Positions 52,011-60,871 of a stretch of 64,000 bases of DNA are shown here, piece by piece (position 1 is the first letter of the stretch; the number at the start of each line of letters is the position of its first letter). The notes beneath the pieces are model-generated. The model searched no databases and was not told the origin of the DNA. It saw only the letters and a program-made list of their open reading frames with translations. Origin of the DNA: Actinomycetota bacterium. GTDB taxonomy: Bacteria; Actinomycetota; CADDZG01; JAHWKV01. The stretch lies in contig JAHWKU010000005.1 of the NCBI GenBank assembly GCA_019347715.1, positions 57,451 to 121,450 of the forward strand. Direction: 5' to 3'. Both the position numbers and the translations under genes were made by a program.

Positions 52011-53408
52011 AACGACGCCCCAGCCGTTGCACTTGTCGCAGGTCTCGGAGAACGCTTCGAGCAGGCCTTCCGAGACATTCTTCCGGGTCATCTGCAGCAC
52101 CCCGATCTCGGAGATCCCGAAAACCTGAGTCCGAGTCTTCCCCTTTGCAAGCGCATCTTTGAACGATGAGATCACCTGTTCTCGATTCTTCTCGCTCATC
52201 ATGTCGATGAAGTCGATGACGATGATTCCTCCAATGTCCCGCAATCTCAATTGCTTCGCTATCTCTTCCGCGGCTTCCAGATTTGTCTTGAGAACGGTTT
52301 CCTCGAGAGTACTTTTGCCGACGTAGCGACCTGTGTTCACATCGATGACGGTCATTGCCTCAGTGCGATCGATAACGATAGAGCCTCCCGAAGCGAGCCA
52401 GACTTTACGGTCAAGAGCCTTCCTGATCTGTTCCACGACGTGGAATCGCTCGAACAAAGGCAGCTTGTCATCGCCATAAAGCTCGATCCGTTCAGAGAGA
52501 CTGGGACTAACACTTCCTATGTATTCTCTGAGCCTCTCGTAAGGCTCCTTACGATCGACGATCACCCTCTCGACATCCCTGGTGAAGAGATCGCGTACGA
52601 CTCGAATGGTCAGCTCCGGCTCCTCGTAAACCAGAGCGGGAGGTTTCGACTTCTTGGCCTTGTTCTGAATTTCGTACCAGAGCCGCACGAGCTGGGCAAC
52701 GTCTCGGTCCAGCTCGTCTTCACCGGCCCCCTCCGCTGCGGTCCTTACGATCAGGCCGAAGCCGGGAGGCTGAATGCGAAGAGCGATGGGGCGCAGCCGC
52801 TTGCGTTCGGTGTCTGAGAGTCGTCTCGAGATCCCAAGCGAATCCTCCTCCGGGACCAAAACCACGTAACGACCTGCAAGAGACACCGAGGCTGTGAGCC
52901 TCGCTCCTTTGGAACCCATCGGATCTCTGGTGACCTGGGCGAGAATCGATTGCCCGCTCTTGAGGACCTTCTCGATCTTTCTAGCCTCGGGTTCCTCGAC
53001 CTCTTCTTCGAACTCGATCTCGCCAACATAAATAACGGCATTTTTTTCGACACCGATGTTGATGAACGCTGCCTCCATCCCGGGAAGGACGTTTTGAACC
53101 TTTCCGAGATAGATGTTTCCGACGATAGAAGTGTCTTTTTTCCTGGCAACGTAATGCTCGACCAGGTCGCGGTTCTCCAAGACCGCGATCTGGCTGCGAT
53201 CTTGGCTCAGGCTGACGAGCATCGTCCTGCCGCTCGTCTGTTGAGAATCGTCTGCGCCTTTTGGCTGAGGGCGCCTTCTGCGGCGCCTGAGGCGCGAACC
53301 ACTCCCGGGAGGTTTGGACTCCTCGGGCAAACTACCTCCTTGTCCTTGATCCCGCGATCTTCCGGCTCGAGGCTGAACGGATCGCGGTTCTTCGTCTTGA
53401 GCGGACAC
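51993..53408 (-). CDS. rng: ribonuclease E/G family protein
   Basis: A 471-residue RNase E/G. An Arg/Gln/Pro-rich N-terminal extension of ~60 residues precedes the S1 domain (IVGNIYLGKVQNVLPGMEAAFINIG). The catalytic Asp residues are in MTVIDVNTGRYVG and GGIIVIDFIDM, and the zinc-link CDKCNG is near the C terminus. The long C-terminal scaffold of E. coli RNase E is absent, so it is nearer to RNase G in size; in actinobacteria such genes are called rne or rng. The start is GTG. It precedes rplU-rpmA as in other actinobacteria. Confidence 0.93.
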   Translation of the reverse strand: MSAQDEEPRSVQPRAGRSRDQGQGGSLPEESKPPGSGSRLRRRRRRPQPKGADDSQQTSGRTMLVSLSQDRSQIAVLENRDLVEHYVARKKDTSIVGNIYLGKVQNVLPGMEAAFINIGVEKNAVIYVGEIEFEEEVEEPEARKIEKVLKSGQSILAQVTRDPMGSKGARLTASVSLAGRYVVLVPEEDSLGISRRLSDTERKRLRPIALRIQPPGFGLIVRTAAEGAGEDELDRDVAQLVRLWYEIQNKAKKSKPPALVYEEPELTIRVVRDLFTRDVERVIVDRKEPYERLREYIGSVSPSLSERIELYGDDKLPLFERFHVVEQIRKALDRKVWLASGGSIVIDRTEAMTVIDVNTGRYVGKSTLEETVLKTNLEAAEEIAKQLRLRDIGGIIVIDFIDMMSEKNREQVISSFKDALAKGKTRTQVFGISEIGVLQMTRKNVSEGLLEAFSETCDKCNGWGVVLTDLD

Positions 53409-53434
53409 GAAGCCCGCGAAAATCTGTCAGCAGT

Positions 53435-54613
53435 CTAAACGAACCTGCGCATGTGAACATTCATTAGGAGTCCCATTGCGATGAAGTTTGTAATCAGCGC
53501 GGTGCCTCCGTAGGAGACAAAAGGCAGGGGAATACCTGTAATAGGCATGATGCCGATTGTCATCCCAATGTTGACGAAAATCTGGAAGATGAGCATTGTC
53601 GCCACTGCTCCCGCAAGAAGTGTCCCGAAAAGATCCTTCGATAACATGGCGACGCGAAGCGAGCGCCAAATCAAGAACGCGAAAAGGCCGATGAGAGTAA
53701 CGGCCCCCACAAAACCGGCCTCTTCACCGATGGCGGTGAAAATGAAATCCGTGTGTTGAGCCGGTACGTAGTCGAGGTTGGTCTGACTCCCTTCCCCGAT
53801 ACCCTTGCCATCCCAGCCCCCTGAGCCGATGGCGATCTTCGATTGGGCGAGGTTGTATCCAGCACGCTGCACGTCGGATTGAGTATCGAGAAACGCAGTT
53901 AGTCTCGCTACCTGATAATCCTTTAAGACGCCCAGCTGAAGCGCTGCGATGAAAAAGAGCACACCGGCTAGCAGCAGGACAACCAGCCATCTTACCCTTG
54001 TTCCGGAAATTAGAAGCACACCGAAGAGAACCGCGAGCATCACCACCACGGTCCCTAGATCGGGCTGCACGTAGACGAGGAAAGCCGGAATGAACGTCAT
54101 TCCGGCGGCTCCGGCAAGCTTCATGACGCCGGGGTCCGTGCGCTCATCGGCATACCAAGCAGCTAGAGCAACCAGTAGAAACGCCTTCATGATCTCGGAA
54201 GGCTGGAATTGCAGGGGACCCAAGTTGATCCATCTCTGCGCGCCGGCGACGCGCTCCCCTACCGGCGACAGCACTGCAAGCAGCAGGATGACTCCAACTG
54301 CGTACGTCACCGGCGCGAGTGCCCGCAGCTGCCGGTAGTCGAACAGCATCATCCCGATGAAGATGACGACGCCGATCGATAGAAAGATGAGATGGCGTTT
54401 GAGAAGCAGGTTTTCGTCGAACCCAAGGGCGGCAAGCCTGTGACGGCTGGCAGACTTGATGAACACGGCCCCAAACGCGGCGATCGCCATCACTGCAAAC
54501 AGGAGCGTCAGGTCGAGGTGGCGGATCGGAGCCTTTGCCGATGTTCTGTTTGCGAAGAGCTGATCTCTTCGAGTGTTCATCAAGCCCCTCGCGAACAAGC
54601 CATGGTCTCCCAT
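53435..54613 (-). CDS. rodA: peptidoglycan glycosyltransferase RodA
   Basis: RodA is the SEDS-family polymerase of the elongasome. The 392-residue protein has about ten membrane helices and the signatures AGAQRWINLGPLQFQPSEI and FVNIGMTIGIMPITGIPLPFVSYGG. It overlaps the PBP2 gene (TGATG). The partner genes mreB, mreC, mreD and PBP2 are directly upstream, so this is RodA rather than FtsW. Confidence 0.94.
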   Translation of the reverse strand: MGDHGLFARGLMNTRRDQLFANRTSAKAPIRHLDLTLLFAVMAIAAFGAVFIKSASRHRLAALGFDENLLLKRHLIFLSIGVVIFIGMMLFDYRQLRALAPVTYAVGVILLLAVLSPVGERVAGAQRWINLGPLQFQPSEIMKAFLLVALAAWYADERTDPGVMKLAGAAGMTFIPAFLVYVQPDLGTVVVMLAVLFGVLLISGTRVRWLVVLLLAGVLFFIAALQLGVLKDYQVARLTAFLDTQSDVQRAGYNLAQSKIAIGSGGWDGKGIGEGSQTNLDYVPAQHTDFIFTAIGEEAGFVGAVTLIGLFAFLIWRSLRVAMLSKDLFGTLLAGAVATMLIFQIFVNIGMTIGIMPITGIPLPFVSYGGTALITNFIAMGLLMNVHMRRFV

Positions 54614-56538
54614 CAGTCGGTCCTTGCCGCCGGCTGGATCTCGGAGAGTCCGAGGTTAAAGATCGCCTCGATGATGCGCCTGGCGATAGGTGCAGCAGTT
54701 TCGCCCCCGTGTCCCCCTTCTTCGAGCATGACCGTAACGACATACTGTGGTGTGTCTGCTGGGGCGTACGCCGTGAACCAGGCATACGGCTGGCTAGGAG
54801 GGTTCGTCTGCAGCTCGGCGGTACCGGTTTTCCCCGCGACCGACACCTGATTGAAGGGGAAGCCAGAAAAGGCGCCTCTGGCAGTTCCCTGGGTGGTCAC
54901 GCCCTCCAAGCCGCGCCGGATGGTGTCGATGTGTTCGGGTTGGACAGGAAGCTTCTCCGTATTGTTCGCTTCGATGGTCTTCACCACACTCTCTCCCTCC
55001 ATCACCTTGAGGCCGAGGTGAGGCTGAACGAGCGTGCCTCCATTAGCAACAGCGGCGAACGCCCTGGAAAGCTGGAGGGGAGTATTGAGTAGGTCTCCCT
55101 GCCCGATGGACAGGTTGATGGTGTATCCGGGCAGCCAGATCTTGTATGGAAATGCCTGAGGGGCTCTGGCATGCATTTCCTGCAACCACCCCTCGTCCGG
55201 CACGCGTCCAGCCTTTTCGAACGGAATGTCGATACCGGTCTTTTGACCGAAGCCGAATGCACGGGCGTAGTCCTGAAGCCGCTCCGGATTTGCAGGCTCG
55301 CTTCGAAACCGCTGGTAGAACTTGGCTGCGAAATCGTAAAAGACGGTGTCGCAGGAGTCGATCAGGGCCTGGACCAACGAGATGTGTCCCGAGTCCCGAG
55401 TAGTCCAATTCCGAAACACCCGGTCGGCGTAACGATAGGAGCCCGGACAGGCGTAACGGCCGTTCCTGGTCGCAAGCCCGTCCTGCAGAGCGGCTGCGGC
55501 GGTCACAATCTTGAATGTCGAACCGGGTGGAAACTGGGACTGAGTCACACGATCGATCAAAGGCTTTGCAGGATCGTTCGACAGTGCGTCGAACTCGGGC
55601 TGCGAGATTCCGCCGATGAAAGCCGAAGGGTCGTATGACGGAAATGAAGCCATAGCGATGATCTCGCCGGAATTCACGTCCATCACCACGGCGCCTCCAG
55701 CCGGGGCGAGATACCTCTTCTGCGATTCCCGGTCGAAGATCGTCCTTGCCTTCTCGATCCCGAGCCTCAGAGCCTCCTCTGTCGCTGCCTGGATCCTCAG
55801 ATCCAAAGAAGTGACGAGATCGCTTCCTTCTTTCGGTTCCCGGCCAGAGTCATCGAGCACCTTCTTTACTTTTCCGGAGGCGTCGACTTCGAGCTTCAGC
55901 AGACCCTCGGTCCCTCTTAGCTCCCGCTCGTATGCGTACTCAACACCGCTTCGTCCGACAAGCGAACCCTGACGGTACCCAGCCGACGGCGGGTAGCGCT
56001 CCTCGTTCAGCTGGTCTTCGGTTATCTCCCCGGTGTAGCCGAGAGCGTGTGCGGCAAGGCCAGCGTGAGGATAGACCCTGAAACTCCTCAGCTCGGCATA
56101 CACCCCTCTGAATTCCGTACCGTGCTCCCGAAGGTAGGTTGCGGTTTCCTTGGAGACGTCTTCGGCGACCGGGATTGGAGCGAAGGGAAGGTGCCGTTTG
56201 TCGGCAAGCCTTTTCTCGATCTCTTCTACTGAGGTTTCCAAAACCACTGCCAGATCCGCAACCGTCTTTTCGCGATCGATAAGTTGGTCCGGACGCACGG
56301 CCACGACGTATGACTGACGATTTTTTACGAGGACCTCGCCATTGCGATCGAGGATCCTGCCGCGAGTCGGCTCGATGGGCACCACCCTGACCTGGTTGGA
56401 AGCCGCGGCCCTTTCATATGTGTCGTGAGCGAGGATCTGAAGAAACCAAAGTCTCAAAACCAGCGCGCTGAACAAAGAAAGAGCGATCATTCCCAAAAAC
56501 GCAATGCGCAGACGGGAGCGTTCGGGGCCCTGAGTCAT
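54613..56538 (-). CDS. mrdA: penicillin-binding protein 2 (elongasome transpeptidase)
   Basis: A 641-residue class B PBP: N-terminal membrane helix (LRIAFLGMIALSLFSALVLRLWF), dimerisation domain (TRGRILDRNGEVLVKN) and transpeptidase with SxxK in PPGSTFKIV, SxD in DSCDTVFYDF (SCD as in E. coli PBP2) and KTG in AGKTGTAE. It crosslinks glycan strands made by RodA. It lies in the order mreB-mreC-mreD-mrdA-rodA, the complete rod-shape module. Confidence 0.95.
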   Translation of the reverse strand: MTQGPERSRLRIAFLGMIALSLFSALVLRLWFLQILAHDTYERAAASNQVRVVPIEPTRGRILDRNGEVLVKNRQSYVVAVRPDQLIDREKTVADLAVVLETSVEEIEKRLADKRHLPFAPIPVAEDVSKETATYLREHGTEFRGVYAELRSFRVYPHAGLAAHALGYTGEITEDQLNEERYPPSAGYRQGSLVGRSGVEYAYERELRGTEGLLKLEVDASGKVKKVLDDSGREPKEGSDLVTSLDLRIQAATEEALRLGIEKARTIFDRESQKRYLAPAGGAVVMDVNSGEIIAMASFPSYDPSAFIGGISQPEFDALSNDPAKPLIDRVTQSQFPPGSTFKIVTAAAALQDGLATRNGRYACPGSYRYADRVFRNWTTRDSGHISLVQALIDSCDTVFYDFAAKFYQRFRSEPANPERLQDYARAFGFGQKTGIDIPFEKAGRVPDEGWLQEMHARAPQAFPYKIWLPGYTINLSIGQGDLLNTPLQLSRAFAAVANGGTLVQPHLGLKVMEGESVVKTIEANNTEKLPVQPEHIDTIRRGLEGVTTQGTARGAFSGFPFNQVSVAGKTGTAELQTNPPSQPYAWFTAYAPADTPQYVVTVMLEEGGHGGETAAPIARRIIEAIFNLGLSEIQPAARTD

Positions 56539-56542
56539 TGGC

Positions 56543-57052
56543 TCACCACTTGTAAACCTTTTCCGCCTTGTAGACCGAAGCGATCTTTCTCACCACCGGA
56601 TAGACGAACGGCACGAGGAGAGTGTTGTAGATCGCAGTCAAAAGCACGACTCTGGCGATTCGGGCCAGCGAGAAGACGGGTTCGCCCAGCAACGCCGTGA
56701 GGATCACATAAAGAGCGCTGCCGGCGAGGCTTCCGACAAAAACCCCGATCACAGGAACCAGCACGCTCGTGGATTGCACATATGGACGTCCGATCCCGAT
56801 CGCATATCCCACAATGAGATACGCAAGTCCCGTCAGACCTTTGGGAGCAGCCACGAGCAGATCCCGAAGAAGGCCTCCTCCGAACCCCGTGGTCGCTCCA
56901 ACTGTCGGGCCTTCCAGGATCGAAAACGCGATGACTACCACCAGGATGAGATCCGGAGTGATGCCAAACAGAGTTACGTAACGAGCAAAGAACGTCGTCT
57001 GAAGAAGCACGGCCGTTAGCAGCACGAGGGAAAAAACCGCGAATCTGCGCAT
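56543..57052 (-). CDS. mreD: rod shape-determining protein MreD
   Basis: A 169-residue membrane protein with five or six helices (FSLVLLTAVLLQTTFF, LILVVVIAFSILEG, GLTGLAYLIVGYAIG). Typical size and position between mreC and mrdA. MreD is a weakly conserved part of the elongasome, so context carries much of the call. Confidence 0.9.
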   Translation of the reverse strand: MRRFAVFSLVLLTAVLLQTTFFARYVTLFGITPDLILVVVIAFSILEGPTVGATTGFGGGLLRDLLVAAPKGLTGLAYLIVGYAIGIGRPYVQSTSVLVPVIGVFVGSLAGSALYVILTALLGEPVFSLARIARVVLLTAIYNTLLVPFVYPVVRKIASVYKAEKVYKW

Positions 57053-57061
57053 AGACCGGGA

Positions 57062-57904
57062 TCATCCAGCCTGATCGGGTATCGGTCCCGACTCTAGGAG
57101 AACCAAAACGTGGTCCAGCTTTCCGAAATCTACGAACGGCCGCACGAATGCAATTTGCTGCAGTCCACTGGCTGCGCGACGAGAACTAGTCACTCGGCCA
57201 ATTGGTATGCCGGGGGGATAGATTCCTTTGTCGTATCCGGAAGTAACCACGGTCTCACCGACCTCGATACCCACCTCTGGATCGATGAAGTCGAATCGAA
57301 GGTCTTCTTCGCCCCTGCCCTCCAGCACGCCTGTTTGACCGCTGCCCGAGAGTCTCGACCCGACCGCATGCTCCGGATCCATCACCAGCAGTACCTGGGA
57401 GTAACTCTCTGCAGCGAGGACTACCCGGCCGACCAGGCCCTCAGCTGAGACAACTGCCATTCCCTCTCCAATTCCCTGCGCCTTTCCCCTATCGATGAAA
57501 GCGGTCCACTCGTAGTTCGAGGGCCCGACTCCTATGACCCGAGCACCTCGCTTCGCCCCTTGGGACCAATCCTTTTCCTCGAGCAGCGCAAGGAGGCGTT
57601 CGTTTTCACGTACGGTTTCAGGGTAACGGCGAAGCTGAGATTGGAGGTCTTCGTTCTGCCTTCTGAGCTCGGCGTTTTCCTCGCGCAGCCCGCCGATCTC
57701 GGTGAGTGAGCCCAAGAAGCTGCCTACCGGTCCCAAGACCCGTCCAACCCCGTCTTGCAGCGGTGCGACCACCGAAACGGCCCAATCCTGGGCACGACGA
57801 ACGGGGCCCCCTGGATTCTGCCTGAAGTCGAGGGTTATCACCGTGGCGCTCGCAGCGATGAGCGCGGCGAGAGCGAGACGCTGTTTGGTTGATCTGCGGT
57901 ACAT
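57062..57904 (-). CDS. mreC: rod shape-determining protein MreC
   Basis: A ~280-residue protein: N-terminal helix (RLALAALIAASATVITLDF), a coiled coil (EENAELRRQNEDLQSQLRRY) and the double beta-barrel domain (GVGPSNYEWTAFIDRGKAQG, GLVGRVVLAAESYSQVLL, GVLEGRGEEDL). MreC organises PBP2 on the outside of the membrane. ATG 57904 is chosen; one TTG precedes it in frame. The 93-base gap to mreB is gene-free. Confidence 0.94.
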   Translation of the reverse strand: MYRRSTKQRLALAALIAASATVITLDFRQNPGGPVRRAQDWAVSVVAPLQDGVGRVLGPVGSFLGSLTEIGGLREENAELRRQNEDLQSQLRRYPETVRENERLLALLEEKDWSQGAKRGARVIGVGPSNYEWTAFIDRGKAQGIGEGMAVVSAEGLVGRVVLAAESYSQVLLVMDPEHAVGSRLSGSGQTGVLEGRGEEDLRFDFIDPEVGIEVGETVVTSGYDKGIYPPGIPIGRVTSSRRAASGLQQIAFVRPFVDFGKLDHVLVLLESGPIPDQAG

Positions 57905-57997
57905 CAATTTGAGGACCCTCTGCCTGGACTGCCAATGGACAGCCCGGTGGCGGTTTTAGGCCATTTTAGAGGGCCTGAGTCTCGCCGGATCGCGTGG

Positions 57998-59035
57998 CTA
58001 CCGCCGGGTTGAGGCGATCAAGACCCGCTTCAGGGCCTCGAATTCCTCGAGGCATTTGCCCGAGCCAATCGCGACACAAGAAAGAGGATTATCGGTCACG
58101 TGGATAGGCATGCCGGTCTCGTGCTTCAATCGTTCGTCCAGTCCTTTGAGAAGAGCCCCTCCGCCGGTGAGGACGATCCCCTTGTCCATGATGTCTGAGG
58201 ATAGTTCGGGCGGAGTTTTATCCAGCGTTGCCTTCACCGCGTCGACGATCGCGTTGACAGGTTCTTCGATCGCCTTTCTTATTTCTTCTGCCGAGACAGT
58301 GATGGTCTTCGGCAAACCGGTGACGAGGTCACGTCCTCTGATCTCCGCATGAGGTTCGTCCGGGAATGGGAACGCGCTCCCAACATGAATCTTTATCTCC
58401 TCGGAGGTCCTCTCTCCGAGCATCAGCGAGTACTCCTTCTTTATATAGCTGATGATCGCCTCGTCGAGTTCGTCACCCCCGATGCGTATAGACAAACTCG
58501 TGACGATGCCACCGAGCGAGATCACCGCGACCTCCGTCGTTCCGCCGCCGATGTCGACCACCATGTTGCCGGTCGGTTCGTGGACCGGCAGACCGGCGCC
58601 GATCGCAGCCGCCATCGGCTCTTCGATGATGAAGGCCGCGCGCGCGCCCGCAGCTATCGTCGCCTCTTCTACGGCTCGCTGCTCCACGCCGGTGATTCCC
58701 GACGGAACGCACACCACAACTCTCGGCTTTGCGAGGACCCGTCGCTTGTGAACTTTCTGGATGAAGTAGCGCAGCATTTTCTCGGTGACGTCGAAGTCTG
58801 CAATCACGCCATCTTTCAGGGGACGGATGGCATGTATGTGGCCTGGGGTTCGGCCGATCATTCTTTTCGCTTCGGCGCCAACCTGCAGGATCGCCCCCGT
58901 CTTGGTGTTGATCGCCACGACTGAAGGCTCGTTCAATACGATGCCGCGCCCGCGAACGTAAACGAGAGTATTCGCGGTCCCAAGATCGACCGCCATATCG
59001 CGGCCCATGAATGCAAAGGCTTGGTCCAATGCCAT
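57998..59035 (-). CDS. mreB: rod shape-determining protein MreB
   Basis: A 345-residue actin-like protein: phosphate-1 motif [39 protein letters not shown] (phosphate 2) and [16 protein letters not shown] (adenosine). It polymerises under the membrane and steers cell-wall synthesis. AGGAG lies eight bases before the ATG. The 70-base gap to ndk contains no gene; a TACACT at about 59088-59093 may be a -10 element. Confidence 0.97.
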   Translation of the reverse strand: MALDQAFAFMGRDMAVDLGTANTLVYVRGRGIVLNEPSVVAINTKTGAILQVGAEAKRMIGRTPGHIHAIRPLKDGVIADFDVTEKMLRYFIQKVHKRRVLAKPRVVVCVPSGITGVEQRAVEEATIAAGARAAFIIEEPMAAAIGAGLPVHEPTGNMVVDIGGGTTEVAVISLGGIVTSLSIRIGGDELDEAIISYIKKEYSLMLGERTSEEIKIHVGSAFPFPDEPHAEIRGRDLVTGLPKTITVSAEEIRKAIEEPVNAIVDAVKATLDKTPPELSSDIMDKGIVLTGGGALLKGLDERLKHETGMPIHVTDNPLSCVAIGSGKCLEEFEALKRVLIASTRR

Positions 59036-59105
59036 CTACTGAATCTCCTGAACTAAATCCCCCGGCGCCCCGATGGCCTGAGGATCTATGCAGTGTAACC
59101 GGACT

Positions 59106-59510
59106 CTAGAGGTCCGGAAAGAAGAGATTCAGCTCTCGTCTGGCCGAATCGGGAGAGTCGGAGCCGTGCACGAGGTTTTCGGTCACCTCGAGGGCATGGT
59201 CACCGCGCAGCGTGCCCGGATCTGCGGCTTTTGGATCGGTTGCTCCCATAAGGTTCCGCACGACCGACACCGCTCCTTCGCCCTCGACGACGATTGCCAC
59301 TACCGGGCCCGACGTGATGAACGAGATCAGGTCTGAAAAGAACGGTTTGTCGGTGTGTTCCGCGTAATGCTGCTTCGCGAGGGCATCATCAATCCTCATC
59401 ATCTTCATCGCGGCGATTTGGAGCTTCTTGTTCTCTATCCGACGAATGACCTCGCCTATCAACCCGCGGCGCACTCCATCGGGTTTCACCAACACCAACG
59501 TTCTTTCCAC
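59106..59510 (-). CDS. ndk: nucleoside diphosphate kinase
   Basis: Ndk moves the terminal phosphate between nucleoside di- and triphosphates. The protein begins [20 protein letters not shown] and carries the phospho-His in NLVHGSDSP (His115); length 134 is standard. I use the GTG at 59510: GGAGG lies five bases upstream and family members begin [12 protein letters not shown]; two earlier in-frame starts would place that GGAGG inside the gene. A short inverted repeat CCGGAC/GTCCGG spans the stop codon. Confidence 0.96.
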   Translation of the reverse strand: MERTLVLVKPDGVRRGLIGEVIRRIENKKLQIAAMKMMRIDDALAKQHYAEHTDKPFFSDLISFITSGPVVAIVVEGEGAVSVVRNLMGATDPKAADPGTLRGDHALEVTENLVHGSDSPDSARRELNLFFPDL

Positions 59511-59536
59511 GTTCACCTCCAAAGGGAGTCAGAAGA

Positions 59537-60871
59537 CTAGTCGATAGGCCCCATGAGATGGTCACGGGCTTCTCCGACTCCCCATAGCGACCCGGTGACC
59601 ACCACCAGTCCATCGTCGAGTGAATTAGCGATCGCGTACTCGACGGCCTCAGACATGGGCTCAATCACTCCTACTGGAACCTCCCGATCCAACGGCGACA
59701 CGCTGCGCCACAGATCGGCCAGCGCCATGGGATCTACCGAAGGTCGCTCACCCTTTATGCGCGCAAAGATGATCTCGTCCACAAACGGCGACACGTTTCG
59801 CAGAAATCCTTCGACGTCTTTGTCCTCGAAGATGGCCAACACAAAGACGGCCCGCAGCTCTCCGAAACTCTCTCTCAAGGCAGCGCCCATTACAGAAGCT
59901 GCGTGCGGATTATGCGCGCCGTCAAGAACAACCAAAGGATCTCTTCGGACCACTTCGAGACGGCCGGGAGAAGTCAATATCGAAAGCCCGGCCCGAACCG
60001 AGTCTTCATCGAGCGGTCTCCCGAGAAAGGCCTCCGCCGCAGAGATCGACAGTGCCAGGTTCGCAGATTGGTGTTTGCCGAACAGCGGAAGATAGAGGTT
60101 GCGGTATGACGCAGACCGTGTCTTAACCGAGACAAGCCTTCCACCAACGGCAGCCTCATCGGCAGTAACGCTGAAGTCTCGCTCCGCTTGGATGACCAGA
60201 GAGCCTCCTGCTGCCGCGGTCTCGGCGATCATCGCGGCGACGTCGGAGTACTGCTTTGCTGTGATGACCGATGACCCTTCCTTGATGATCCCCACCTTCT
60301 CTGCAGCATTCTCGATTGGCGTCGAACCGAGGAGCCTGGCGTGGTCAACATCAATGGGAGTGATCACCGCTACCTTGGACTGGATCACGTTGGTCGCATC
60401 CCACCGCCCGCCCAGCCCTGTCTCGAAGACTCCGACATCCACAGGCAGGTTCGACATCCAGTCGAAGGCCACGGCAGCTTCCAGCTCGAATTGGGTAACG
60501 GTCTCTCCTCGTTCTGCCTCGAGGGGATTGGTGAACTGGAGCAGATAGGCGATGGTCTGGGCAAAGTCGTCCTTCGAGATGATCTCGGCGGCAAGGCCGT
60601 CGTCGCCTGGGCCCACAAGGCCGAACCGCTCCCTGTAGCTCTGCAGGTGCGGGGACGTGAAGGTCCCAACCTTGAGCCCGTGTGCGGCCAGAAGGACAGC
60701 GATCATCCGTACGGTCGAAGACTTCCCGTTGGTACCCGCCACGTGGATCGTCGGGTAGTTGAGCTCTGGATGGCCAAGAGTCTCCACCAACTGGGAGATC
60801 CGATCGATGTCGGCCTTGATGCCCATACCTCTGGAAGAAAGAACCCGCAGCGCTTCTGGATAAGAGGTCAT
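59537..60871 (-). CDS. folC: folylpolyglutamate synthase / dihydrofolate synthase
   Basis: FolC adds glutamates to folates and may make dihydrofolate. The 444-residue protein has the P-loop HVAGTNGKSSTVRM (about 44-57), GLGGRWDATNV, and DGAHNPHAASVM near 320, all characteristic of the Mur-ligase-like family. The start overlaps the valS stop (ATGA); valS-folC is the common Gram-positive arrangement. Confidence 0.95.
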   Translation of the reverse strand: MTSYPEALRVLSSRGMGIKADIDRISQLVETLGHPELNYPTIHVAGTNGKSSTVRMIAVLLAAHGLKVGTFTSPHLQSYRERFGLVGPGDDGLAAEIISKDDFAQTIAYLLQFTNPLEAERGETVTQFELEAAVAFDWMSNLPVDVGVFETGLGGRWDATNVIQSKVAVITPIDVDHARLLGSTPIENAAEKVGIIKEGSSVITAKQYSDVAAMIAETAAAGGSLVIQAERDFSVTADEAAVGGRLVSVKTRSASYRNLYLPLFGKHQSANLALSISAAEAFLGRPLDEDSVRAGLSILTSPGRLEVVRRDPLVVLDGAHNPHAASVMGAALRESFGELRAVFVLAIFEDKDVEGFLRNVSPFVDEIIFARIKGERPSVDPMALADLWRSVSPLDREVPVGVIEPMSEAVEYAIANSLDDGLVVVTGSLWGVGEARDHLMGPID